Position numbers and translations under genes: made by a program
In this document: positions 19,860 through 29,036 of the stretch, piece after piece
Position numbering within the stretch: the first letter of the stretch is position 1
Layout of the letters: every line of letters starts with the position of its first letter
Notes under the pieces: generated by a model
What the model was told of the DNA's origin: nothing
Databases searched by the model: none
The model's input: the letters and a program-made list of their open reading frames with translations, nothing else
Assembly: GCF_003097235.1 (NCBI RefSeq)
Contig: NZ_QEQQ01000013.1
Coordinates: 1-64,000 of the forward strand
Direction of reading: 5' to 3'
From: Pseudomonas sp. CC120222-01a
GTDB taxonomy: Bacteria; Pseudomonadota; Gammaproteobacteria; Pseudomonadales; Pseudomonadaceae
DNA: 64,000 nt

Positions 19860-20957
19860 TCAATCGGCCGGCAGCAGTTGCAGCCCCAGGTACAGGCTCA
19901 GCATGCCTTCCAGGCGCAACGGGTCTACTTCGCCCAGTTCGGCGATGCGCTCCAGGCGGTAGCGCAGGCTGTTGCGGTGGATCCCCAGGGCATCGGCACA
20001 GGCCTGGCTCTGGCCATCGTGCGCGCACCAGGCGCGCAGCGTGGTCAGCAACTGGCCGCTGGCATCCCGGGCGCGAATGCGTTGCAGCGGCTCGAGCAGT
20101 TCATCCAGCGCGTCTTCATTGCGATGGCGCCAGAGCAAGGCCGGCAAGCGGTAGCGGCTGAGGCTCAGCAGTTGCTCCTTCGGCAACACCTCGCGGCCAT
20201 AGGCCAGCAAGTCACGCACCCGCCGGTAGCCCCGGCGCAGCTGTTCCAGGCTCTGCGCCGCGCTGCCCAGCGCCAGGCGTTCGACCTCCCAGCCGTGGCG
20301 CCGCAAGCGTTCGATCAGGCGTGCTTCATCCAGCACCAGCCCCGCCGGCCGGCACCACAGCAGCGACTCGCGCGAAGGGCTCACGCACCAGCTTTCCGGG
20401 TAGCGACTCATCAACCAGGCCGACAGTGTTTCGGCAGGCGGCCCGGATTGCAGTTCGAACAGGCATGGCACCCGTGGCAACTGGGGCTTCAGGCCCAACT
20501 GCTGCGCCTCGTCCAGCAACCGTGGCGAATCACCGCTGCCGCCGAGCAGCAACGCCAGGAGGTCGTCGCAACGCTGGCGCCGCCACTGCTGCTCGACCTG
20601 CAGATGGCGCTGCGCCAGGAGCATCTCGGCGGTCATGCGCACCAGCTCGCCATAGGTGCGCAGTTGCTGCGGGTCGCCGGTCAGGCCGAGCACGCCGATC
20701 AGGCGCCCGTCGAGCATCAGCGGCAGGTTGACCCCGGGCTGCACGCCCTTGAGGCACTTGGCCGCGTCGACGTCCAGCTCGACCACCCGGCCATTGGCCA
20801 ACACCAGCTGAGCACCCTCGTGGCGGGTGTTGATGCGCTCCGGCTCGCCACTGCCGAGAATCAGCCCCTGGCTGTCCATGACGTTGACGTTGCAGGGCAG
20901 AATGGCCATCGCCCGATCGACGATATCCTGCGCCAGGTCATGGTCCAGTTCGAACAT
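19860..20957 (-). CDS. cdaR: CdaR-type sugar-diacid/glycerate regulator
   Basis: The 365-residue protein has the N-terminal diacid recognition domain (LAQDIVDRAMAILPCNVNVM, GLILGSGEPERINTRHEGA, GVLGLTGDP) and a C-terminal PucR-type helix-turn-helix (ACADALGIHRNSLRYRLERI). CdaR homologues respond to D-glycerate, galactarate or glucarate and activate the catabolic genes. It sits between glycerate kinase (same strand) and a divergent MFS carrier, so both are likely targets. A GCACAAA sequence occurs in both flanking gaps (near 19814 and 21027) and could be part of its site. Confidence 0.88.
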   Translation of the reverse strand: MFELDHDLAQDIVDRAMAILPCNVNVMDSQGLILGSGEPERINTRHEGAQLVLANGRVVELDVDAAKCLKGVQPGVNLPLMLDGRLIGVLGLTGDPQQLRTYGELVRMTAEMLLAQRHLQVEQQWRRQRCDDLLALLLGGSGDSPRLLDEAQQLGLKPQLPRVPCLFELQSGPPAETLSAWLMSRYPESWCVSPSRESLLWCRPAGLVLDEARLIERLRRHGWEVERLALGSAAQSLEQLRRGYRRVRDLLAYGREVLPKEQLLSLSRYRLPALLWRHRNEDALDELLEPLQRIRARDASGQLLTTLRAWCAHDGQSQACADALGIHRNSLRYRLERIAELGEVDPLRLEGMLSLYLGLQLLPAD

Positions 20958-21120
20958 TCAGCGATCCTTAATCGTGTCAGCTTTTGTACGGCAGCACAGC
21001 GCCATCCGCGATACGCTGTGCAAAAGCACAAAGACAGGCGCGCCGCCGTCCCCGAGACTCGTCAGGGCGAGCGCCGGCACAGGCGACGCGGCGACAACCA
21101 TAACAACAGAGACCACGATC

Positions 21121-22449
21121 ATGGCACACAGCCCCGCCCCTGACCAAGGCACGGATATCACCCGCAACGCGCTGTACCGGCGCATCACCCTGCGGCTGAT
21201 CCCGTTCATTTTCATCTGCTACCTGTTCAACTACCTGGACCGCGTCAACGTCGGCTTCGCCAAGCTGCAGATGCTCGATGCACTGAAGTTCAGCGAAACC
21301 GTGTACGGCCTCGGCGCCGGCATCTTTTTCATCGGCTACGTGCTCTGCGGCCTGCCGAGCAACCTGGCGCTCAACCGCTTCGGTCCGCGGCGCTGGATTG
21401 CGGCGATGATGATCGCCTGGGGCAGCCTGTCGACCTGCCTGCTGTTCGTCACCACCCCCACCGAGTTCTACACCCTGCGCCTGCTGACCGGCGCCGCCGA
21501 AGCGGGCTTCTTCCCCGGCGTGGTGCTGTACCTCTCGCGCTGGTTCCCGGCTGACCGCCGTGGCCGCATCATGGCCCTGTTCATGTCGGCGATCCCGGTG
21601 TCGGGCCTGCTCGGCGGGCCGTTCTCCGGCTGGATCCTCCAGCACTTCGCCGCTGGCCAGCATGGCCTGGCCGGCTGGCAGTGGATGTTCCTGATCCAGG
21701 GCCTGCCGACCGTCGCCCTCGGTGTACTGGCCATCAAGCTGCTCAGCGATGGCTACCAGAAGGCTGCCTGGCTGAGCCCGGCCGAACGCCAGCTGATCGC
21801 CGCCGACCTCGAGGCCGACGCCGCGAGCAAACCGAACGCCACCGGCGACAGCGTGATGGCCGTGTTGACCAACCCGCTGATCTGGACCTTCGGTTTCGTC
21901 TACTTCTGCATCCAGAGCGGCGTGTACGCGATCAACTTCTGGCTGCCGTCAATCATCAAGAACATGGGCTTCGACAACCCGCTGCTGATCGGCTGGCTGA
22001 GCGCCATTCCGTATCTGCTGGCTGGCGTGTTCATGATCCTCTGCGGCCGCTCGGCCGACCTGCGCAACGAGCGCCGCTGGCACCTTGTGGTGCCGATGTT
22101 GATGGGCGCCGTCGGCCTGTTGATCGCAGTCAACTTCGCCGGCAACCCGACCATCGCCATCCTCGGCCTGTCGATCGCCACCATGGGTGCCCTCACCGGC
22201 CTGCCGATGTTCTGGCCGATGCCGACCGCGCTGCTCAGCGCCAGTGCCGCAGTGGCGGGCCTGGCGATCATCAACTCGGTGGGCCAGATGGCTGGCTTCC
22301 TCAGCCCGTACCTGGTCGGCTTCATCAAGGACCAGACCGGCTCGACCGATGCTGCGCTGTATTCGCTGGCCGCGCTGATCGTGCTGGGTAGCCTGGTGGC
22401 CCTGCGGGTTACCCGGGCTCGGGCGCTGAATACTGCACGGGCCAGTTGA
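21121..22449 (+). CDS. MFS transporter, anion:cation symporter type (sugar acid or glycerate uptake)
   Basis: The 442-residue protein starts at ATG 21121, the first base of a hydrophilic N-terminus leading into helix 1 (LIPFIFICYLFNYLDRVNVG). Twelve hydrophobic segments are visible, with the family loop motif RWFPADRRGRIMALF after helix 4 and NLALNRFGPRRW between helices 2 and 3. The YLDRVNVGFAKLQM signature is typical of the ACS branch (tartrate, glucarate, hydroxyphenylacetate carriers). Because it is divergent from cdaR next to glycerate kinase, glycerate or a sugar diacid is the likely substrate. Confidence 0.88.
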   Translation: MAHSPAPDQGTDITRNALYRRITLRLIPFIFICYLFNYLDRVNVGFAKLQMLDALKFSETVYGLGAGIFFIGYVLCGLPSNLALNRFGPRRWIAAMMIAWGSLSTCLLFVTTPTEFYTLRLLTGAAEAGFFPGVVLYLSRWFPADRRGRIMALFMSAIPVSGLLGGPFSGWILQHFAAGQHGLAGWQWMFLIQGLPTVALGVLAIKLLSDGYQKAAWLSPAERQLIAADLEADAASKPNATGDSVMAVLTNPLIWTFGFVYFCIQSGVYAINFWLPSIIKNMGFDNPLLIGWLSAIPYLLAGVFMILCGRSADLRNERRWHLVVPMLMGAVGLLIAVNFAGNPTIAILGLSIATMGALTGLPMFWPMPTALLSASAAVAGLAIINSVGQMAGFLSPYLVGFIKDQTGSTDAALYSLAALIVLGSLVALRVTRARALNTARAS

Positions 22450-22479
22450 GGCTTTGGGGTGCTCGCCGGAAGGTTTGCG

Positions 22480-22798
22480 GCGCCTGTCAGATCGAGCGCC
22501 GCCCGCGCGGCGCATCGCGGGCAAGCCCGCTCCCACATCTGTTTAGGGCCAATCTCTCCTGTGAAGCCAACAGGGACCGCCTTGTTGGCATGGCAATGCA
22601 TCTCGGTGGGCGCTGATGCCGCTCCACCTATCTCCAGTCATGCGCGCAACCGATTATCATCGGTCTCCAGTCAGGCACCAAGGCGGATCCTGTTGGCGGC
22701 ACAGGACTAACTGGCCCGAAACAGATGTGGGAGCGGCGGTGCGGCGATCCGACTTGCCCGCGATGCGCCGCGCGGGCGGCGCTCGATCTGACAGGCGC
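22480..22798. repeat. 319-bp palindromic intergenic repeat with 46-bp perfect arms
   Basis: The outer arms 22480-22525 and 22753-22798 are perfect 46-base inverted copies beginning GCGCCTGTCAGATCGAGC. After a short unequal gap, TCCCACATCTGTTT (22531-22544) pairs with AAACAGATGTGGGA (22719-22732), and TCCTGTG...CCAACAGG...CCGCCTT (22557-22583) pairs with the region 22679-22705. The arms contain a REP-like core. It fills most of the 452-base gap before the Rieske-FAD gene; I see no gene in it. Confidence 0.85.
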
Positions 22799-22901
22799 AG
22801 AAAATCTCAATGCGAACATACCCCCACCGATCGTCAGGTCAACGCATCCCCCTCCCGCCCCAGGCGTCAAATGGTTCCAAAGGCCCCCTTTGGAGAAGCC
22901 C

Positions 22902-24422
22902 ATGACCCAGCACGCCGTGGCCCGCCTCGAACAGCTCGACCCCAAGCGCCCCTTGCGCGTGCAGGCCGGCAACGAAGACATGATCCTCGTCCGCCAGGGC
23001 GATCAGGTCCATGCCTACCAAGGCAACTGCCCGCACGAAGGCGCGCCGCTGGAAGAAGGCGTGATCTGCGGCGGGCTGCTGGTCTGCCCCTGGCACAAGG
23101 CCGCTTTTGCCGTCGATGAAGGCGCGGTGTGCGAACCGCCGGCGCTGACAGGCCTGCGCAGGTACCGGGCATGGGTCAAGGATGGCGAGGTATGGGTCGA
23201 TGACCAACCTTTGCCACAGAGCGAGTCACCGCGCCACAGCGATGCCCGCACTTTCGTGGTGATCGGTGCGGGTGCCGCCGGCGCGGCGGCGGTGGCCACG
23301 CTGCTCGACCACGGCTTCGGCGGGCACCTGATCTGGCTCGACCAGGAACGGCAGCCCGCATACGATCGCACCGCCTTGAGCAAATTCGTCCTCGCCGGGG
23401 AGATGGCGCCCGACGAGGTGTCCGCCTTGCTGGAGCCCGATCAGCTGCGCAAGGGCCATCTGGACAGGCGCTTCGGCAAGGTCCGTGCGCTGGATGCGAA
23501 AAAACGCCAGATCACCCTCGCCGACGGCCAGCACATCGACTATGACGCCGCCCTGCTGGCCACCGGCGGCAAACCGTTGCGCCCGCAGCTGCCGGGTGTC
23601 GACCTCCCCGGCATCATGACCTTGCGCTCACGCGAGGATGCCGCGCGCCTGCTCGATGCCGCCGAACCTGGGCAGCCGGTGGTGATCGTCGGTGACGGCT
23701 TCATTGGCCTCGAAGCCGCCTCGGCACTTCGAAAGTATGGCGCGCAGGTGCATGTGGTCACGCGTCACGAAGTACCGTTGGCCAAACAACTGGGCGAACG
23801 TATCGGGCGCTGCATTCGCGAGCTGCATGAGCGCAAGGGCGTGGTGTTCCACGGCCCGACCGAAGTCGAGCGCTTTTTGGGCGAAGACAAGGTCGAAGCC
23901 GTGCAATTGGCCAATGGCGAGCGGCTGAGCACCGCTCTGGTGCTACTCGGAACGGGCGTAAAGCCGGCCACGGCGTTCGTGCAAGGTGTGCAATTGGCCA
24001 AAGACCAGTCAGTGTCGGTCGATGCCGAATTGCATGCCGCCGATGGGTTGTGGGTCGCTGGCGATATCGCCACCTTCCCCCATGCAGGGCAGCCGGTGCG
24101 CATCGAGCACTGGCGGCTGGCTCAGCAGCACGGCGTGATTGCGGCAGCCAACATGCTGGGTGAACAGCGCCGCTACAACGATGTGCCGTTCTTCTGGACC
24201 TACCAGCACGGGCGCACCTACGAGGTGCTGGGACATGCCCGGAATTGGGATCGCATCAAGTTCGTCGGTGAGCCGGAGAAAGGCGACTTCATTGCCCTGC
24301 AGTGCGTCGGGGAACAGGTCGAGGCGGTGGTAGCCAAGGGCTACTCGGATGCCATGGCGACGCTGTCACAACGGATGAAGCGGCCCTTGAGCCTGATTGA
24401 GGCCCTCGAGTTGATTGGCTGA
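22902..24422 (+). CDS. Rieske ferredoxin domain fused to FAD-dependent NAD(P)H oxidoreductase
   Basis: The 506-residue protein starts at ATG 22902. Residues 1-105 are a Rieske [2Fe-2S] domain with CPHEGAPLEE and CPWHKAAF (Cys-x-His ... Cys-x-x-His). Residues from about 115 are a two-dinucleotide-binding reductase: VIGAGAAGAAAV for FAD, VIVGDGFIGLEAASAL for NAD(P)H and LWVAGDIATFPH near the C-terminus. The architecture equals AIFM3-type and ferredoxin-reductase fusions, able to pass electrons from NAD(P)H through FAD to an iron-sulphur centre in one chain. No oxygenase partner is adjacent. It is preceded by the long palindrome, so it likely has its own promoter. Confidence 0.9.
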   Translation: MTQHAVARLEQLDPKRPLRVQAGNEDMILVRQGDQVHAYQGNCPHEGAPLEEGVICGGLLVCPWHKAAFAVDEGAVCEPPALTGLRRYRAWVKDGEVWVDDQPLPQSESPRHSDARTFVVIGAGAAGAAAVATLLDHGFGGHLIWLDQERQPAYDRTALSKFVLAGEMAPDEVSALLEPDQLRKGHLDRRFGKVRALDAKKRQITLADGQHIDYDAALLATGGKPLRPQLPGVDLPGIMTLRSREDAARLLDAAEPGQPVVIVGDGFIGLEAASALRKYGAQVHVVTRHEVPLAKQLGERIGRCIRELHERKGVVFHGPTEVERFLGEDKVEAVQLANGERLSTALVLLGTGVKPATAFVQGVQLAKDQSVSVDAELHAADGLWVAGDIATFPHAGQPVRIEHWRLAQQHGVIAAANMLGEQRRYNDVPFFWTYQHGRTYEVLGHARNWDRIKFVGEPEKGDFIALQCVGEQVEAVVAKGYSDAMATLSQRMKRPLSLIEALELIG

Positions 24423-24502
24423 AATCACCGCCCTGGCGGCCTTTCAAACCCCGTCGGTTCTGTGTAAAACAACCGGATCATTCCCCGCAAAGGATACTCG
24501 GC

Positions 24503-25513
24503 ATGATCTACCGTCCCCTGGGCCAATCCGGCCTGCAAGTCTCCGCCCTGACCCTGGGCAGCATGATGTTCGGCGAGCAGACCGGCACCGAGGATGCGCT
24601 GCGGATCATCGACAAGGCCTGGGACCAGGGCATCAACTTCATCGACACCGCCGACGTGTACAACGCCGGCCGCTCCGAGGAGATCGTCGGTGAAGCGGTG
24701 GCGCGCCATCGCCAGGACTGGATCGTCGCCTCCAAGGTCGGCATGGGGCCCACCGATGGCCTGCCCAACCGCAGCGGTTTGTCGCGCAAGCACATCTTCA
24801 ATGGCATCGATGCCACGCTGACGCGCATGCACCTGGACTACCTGGACATCTACTACTTGCACCGCGAAGACCACAAGGTGCCGCTGGAAGAGACCGTGCG
24901 CGCCATCGGCGACCTGCTGCAGCAGGGCAAGATCCGTTACTGGGGAGTGTCCAACTACCGCGGCTGGCGCATCGCCGAGATCTGCAACCTCGCCGAGCGC
25001 CTGGGTGTGGCCAAGCCGGTGGTCAGCCAGCCGCTGTACAACATCGTCAACCGCCAGGCCGAGCCTGAGCAGATGACCGCCGCCGCGTATCACGGCCTGG
25101 GCGTGGTGCCCTTCAGTCCACTGGCCCGTGGCGTGCTCAGCGGCAAGTATGCGCCGGGGGCCGAGCCCGAGGCTGGCAGCCGTGCCGCGCGCCAGGACAA
25201 GCGCATCATGGAGGTGGAATGGCGCCAGGAATCGCTGGCCATTGCCCGGCAGCTGCAGGATTACACCCAGGCCAAGGGCGTGGGCCTGGTCGAGTTCGCG
25301 ATTGCCTGGGTGCTCAACAGCCAGCTGGTCAGCTCGGCCATCGTCGGGCCGCGCACTGAGGCGCAGTGGGATACCTATGGCGGGGCGCTGGAGGTGAAGA
25401 TCACAGCGGAAGACGAGGCATTCATTGACTCGCTGGTGACGCCGGGGCATGCGTCTACGCCAGGGTTCAATGATGTGGCGCATTTTGTCAGTGGGCGGTT
25501 GGCTCGGCGCTGA
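24503..25513 (+). CDS. Aldo/keto reductase
   Basis: The 336-residue protein shows the AKR barrel: LGSMMFGEQ, then FIDTADVYNAGRSE with the catalytic D and Y, ASKVGMG with the lysine, and DIYYLHRED with the histidine. The NADPH site GVSNYRGW and LARGVLSGKY are also present. It reduces carbonyls with NADPH; the sequence is of the plant/bacterial auxin-induced-protein-like branch. It is separated by 80 bases from the preceding reductase and by a BIME from the following old yellow enzyme, so it may be an independent unit in a row of detoxification genes. Confidence 0.92.
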   Translation: MIYRPLGQSGLQVSALTLGSMMFGEQTGTEDALRIIDKAWDQGINFIDTADVYNAGRSEEIVGEAVARHRQDWIVASKVGMGPTDGLPNRSGLSRKHIFNGIDATLTRMHLDYLDIYYLHREDHKVPLEETVRAIGDLLQQGKIRYWGVSNYRGWRIAEICNLAERLGVAKPVVSQPLYNIVNRQAEPEQMTAAAYHGLGVVPFSPLARGVLSGKYAPGAEPEAGSRAARQDKRIMEVEWRQESLAIARQLQDYTQAKGVGLVEFAIAWVLNSQLVSSAIVGPRTEAQWDTYGGALEVKITAEDEAFIDSLVTPGHASTPGFNDVAHFVSGRLARR

Positions 25514-25520
25514 GTGTTCT

Positions 25521-25629
25521 CCTGTCCCGGCCTCTTCGCGGGCTTGCCCGCTCCCACAGGTTCATCACCCTCCTCAAGGAAATGATCCCCCTGTGGGAGC
25601 GGGCAAGCCCGCAAAGAGGCCGGGACAGG
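25521..25629. repeat. REP pair (BIME)
   Basis: Two inverted REP copies, each about 40 bases (CCTGTCCCGGCCTCTTCGCG at 25521 and its inverse ending at 25629), with one mismatch in the core (TTCGCGGG versus CCCGCAAA). They lie after the aldo/keto reductase gene and probably end or protect its transcript. Confidence 0.9.
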
Positions 25630-25730
25630 CTACATCCATTGGGGAGCTCTACGCCGGGGTCCCGGTCCCCCCTTTCCCCAATCATCCCGGTATCGTTCGC
25701 GCCATTGGTTTTCCTACCTCTGGAGCAACA

Positions 25731-26828
25731 ATGAAACTCTTGCAACCCCTGCAGATCGGCCCCCTGACCCTGCCCAACCGCGTGTTCATGGCCCCGCTCA
25801 CCCGCCTGCGCAGCCTGGAGCCTGGCGACGTACCGACACCGATGATGGCCGAGTATTACCGTCAGCGCGCCAGCGCCGGGCTTATCATCACCGAAGCCAC
25901 GCAAATCTCCTTCCAGGCCAAGGGTTACTCCGGTTCGCCAGGCATCCACAGCGCCGAGCAAATCGCCGCCTGGAAGGTCGTGAACGAAGGCATCCACGCC
26001 GATGGCGGTCACAGTGCCGTGCAGGTCTGGCACACCGGCCGGGTTTCGCATACCTCGCTGCAGCCCGCCGGCGAAGCACCGGTCGCACCATCTGCCCTGC
26101 CGGCCAACGCCCGCACTACCCTGCGCGATGAACAAGGCAACCTGATGCGGGTGGAAACCTCCACGCCTCGTGCCCTGAACGAAGACGAGATTGCCGCCAT
26201 CGTTGCCGACTTCGGCCAGGCGGCGGTCAACGCCCGTGAGGCCGGTTTCGATTTCATCGAGCTGCACGCCGCCCATGGCTACCTGCTGCACCAGTTCCTC
26301 ACCCCGAGTGCCAACCAGCGCGAAGACCGTTATGGCGGTAGCGTGGAGAACCGTGCGCGTATCGTTCTGGAAGCCGTGGACGCTGCAATCGCCAACTGGA
26401 GCGCCGACCGCATTGGCATCCGCGTGTTCCCGCTGGGTGGTTTCAACGGCGTGGACAACGGCGAGGACCAGGAAGCCGCCGGCTTGTACCTGATCAAGGA
26501 ACTGGCCAAGCGCAACCTCGCCTACCTGCACCTGTCCGAGCCGGACTGGGCAGGCGGCAAGCCGCTGCGCGATGAGTTCCGCGAGCAGATCCGTGCCGCG
26601 TACCCAGGTGTGATCATCGCGGCGGGTGCCTATACCGCCGAGAAAGGCGAAGACCTGATTGGTCGTGGCCTGATCGATGCCGTGGCCTTTGGCCGCAGCT
26701 ACATTGCCAACCCGGACCTGGTTGAGCGTCTGCGGCTGCAGGCGCCGTTGAACGAGCATCGGGCGCAGTTCGACTATGCCAATGGGCCTGAGGGGTATAC
26801 GGACTATCCGTTCCTCAAGCAGGCCTGA
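25731..26828 (+). CDS. nemA: Old yellow enzyme family alkene reductase (NemA-like)
   Basis: The 365-residue protein starts at ATG 25731 with TGGAG at 25721-25725; the length equals NemA. It has PNRVFMAPLTRLRS, ADGGHSAVQVWHTGRVSH, the substrate histidines in ELHAAHGYLLHQFL and the barrel motif NQREDRYGGSVENRARI. OYE proteins use FMN and NAD(P)H to reduce activated double bonds, nitro compounds and electrophiles. In enterobacteria nemA is under an electrophile-sensing repressor; none is adjacent here. A clear terminator follows the stop. Naming is by similarity; xenobiotic reductase is an alternative label. Confidence 0.9.
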   Translation: MKLLQPLQIGPLTLPNRVFMAPLTRLRSLEPGDVPTPMMAEYYRQRASAGLIITEATQISFQAKGYSGSPGIHSAEQIAAWKVVNEGIHADGGHSAVQVWHTGRVSHTSLQPAGEAPVAPSALPANARTTLRDEQGNLMRVETSTPRALNEDEIAAIVADFGQAAVNAREAGFDFIELHAAHGYLLHQFLTPSANQREDRYGGSVENRARIVLEAVDAAIANWSADRIGIRVFPLGGFNGVDNGEDQEAAGLYLIKELAKRNLAYLHLSEPDWAGGKPLRDEFREQIRAAYPGVIIAAGAYTAEKGEDLIGRGLIDAVAFGRSYIANPDLVERLRLQAPLNEHRAQFDYANGPEGYTDYPFLKQA

Positions 26829-26834
26829 TGCTGA

Positions 26835-26862
26835 AAAGGGAGCCCGAAAGCTCCCTTTCTTG
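26835..26862 (+). terminator. Intrinsic terminator after the old yellow enzyme gene
   Basis: A 9-bp stem AAAGGGAGC / GCTCCCTTT (loop CCGAAA) begins 7 bases after the stop and is followed by CTTGTT. This is the clearest factor-independent terminator of this region. Confidence 0.85.
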
Positions 26863-26872
26863 TTGCCTGTTC

Positions 26873-26968
26873 TGGCCTCTTCGCGGGCACGCCCGCTCCC
26901 ACAGGTATTGCACGCACTTCAAGCACTGTGCAGAACCTGTGGGAGCGGGCTTGCCCGCGAAGAGGCCA
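26873..26968. repeat. REP pair (BIME)
   Basis: Inverted copies of the REP unit (left ending at ACAGG 26905, right starting CCTGTGGGAG at 26936) with a single mismatch in the loop-proximal core. It lies between convergent genes and directly follows a terminator. Confidence 0.9.
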
Positions 26969-26975
26969 GTGAGGT

Positions 26976-27956
<981 letters not shown>

Positions 27957-28055
27957 GGGGTCTCCAGAGGGATTATCAGTGACGCCAGTTTCTGCGCTGC
28001 AGCGCCAGGGATAAACCCGACCTCAGGCCCCACATAGGGGCCTGGTTGTCCCCAA

Positions 28056-28967
28056 TCAGTCTTCCCAGGGCACGCCCTGCTCCCAGGTCGCTACCAGCAG
28101 GTCGATGAACCCGCGCACCCGTGGCGACAGGTGCCGCTTGCTCGGGTAAACCACACGGATCGGGTCCGCCGGTGGGCGATAGTCGTGCAGCACCTCTACC
28201 AGTGCACCGGCCCGCAGGTCATCGCCAGTGATATAGGTCGGCAGGTGAATCAGGCCGAAACCGGCCCGGGCGCCATCGAGCATCGCCTCGGAACTGTCGA
28301 TGTTCAATCGACCGGGCTCCTCGCACAGGTGCAGCCCTTCGTCGGTGTGAAAGCGCCACGGCATCGACTTCTCGCCACTGAGGAAGGCGATCTTGTCATG
28401 CCCGTAGAGGTCCGCCGGCACCTGCGGCACGCCGTGCTGCTGCAGGTACTCGGGCGAGGCGCAGGTAACGAACTGCTGCCAGGCGACCGTGCGGGTCAAC
28501 AGTTGTGAATCTTCCTTGGGCGCACCGATGCGCACGGCGACGTCGACGCCCTCTTCCACCAAGTCGACAAAACGGTCGGTAAAGCGAATGTCGGCGCGCA
28601 GCTCCGGCCACTGCTTGAGGTAGGCATCCAGGATCGGCAGCACATGACGCTGGCCGAACGACAACGGCGCGGTCAGGCGCAAGGTGCCAGTTGGCTTGCC
28701 CCGACGCAGGGCCATGGTGCTCTCGACCTCGTCCAGGTCATCGAGGATCTGCCGCCAGCGCTCGAAGGCCACCTGGCCCTCGTCGGTCAGGCTCAATTTG
28801 CGCGTGGTGCGGTTGAGCAGGCGCACGGCCATGCGTGCCTCCAGGCGGGCGATGCTCTTGCCCACCGCCGAGCGGGTCAGGCCAAGGCTGGCCGCTGCGG
28901 CGGTGAAGCTGCCGGCCTTCACGGCGCTGACGAAGGCGGCGATGTCGCCGAAGCGGTTGGGTTCCAT
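28056..28967 (-). CDS. LysR family transcriptional regulator
   Basis: The 303-residue protein starts with a LysR winged helix (IAAFVSAVKAGSFTAAAASL, then LTRSAVGKSIARLE) and continues with a two-lobe effector domain (TGTLRLTAPLSFGQRHVLPI). This is the CrgA-like subgroup common beside redox enzymes. It may be co-transcribed with the LLM monooxygenase that follows on the same strand. A 69-base gap separates it from the hydrolase gene upstream. The target and inducer cannot be read from the sequence. Confidence 0.92.
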   Translation of the reverse strand: MEPNRFGDIAAFVSAVKAGSFTAAAASLGLTRSAVGKSIARLEARMAVRLLNRTTRKLSLTDEGQVAFERWRQILDDLDEVESTMALRRGKPTGTLRLTAPLSFGQRHVLPILDAYLKQWPELRADIRFTDRFVDLVEEGVDVAVRIGAPKEDSQLLTRTVAWQQFVTCASPEYLQQHGVPQVPADLYGHDKIAFLSGEKSMPWRFHTDEGLHLCEEPGRLNIDSSEAMLDGARAGFGLIHLPTYITGDDLRAGALVEVLHDYRPPADPIRVVYPSKRHLSPRVRGFIDLLVATWEQGVPWED

Positions 28968-29036
28968 GGCAGGTTCCTGGGCATGCGGAAGGCCGGCTTA
29001 AATGGGTGCAAATCGCAGTATTGCAAGGGCAAGCAC

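Noticed and set aside
22725..22901. N-terminal extension of the Rieske-FAD protein with two CxxC-like motifs
   Set aside because: The extension is translated repeat DNA of the long palindrome; the Rieske domain starts at ATG 22902.
25521..26970. REP pairs as possible CRISPR repeats
   Set aside because: They are inverted pairs, not regularly spaced direct repeats with unique spacers, and no cas genes are present.
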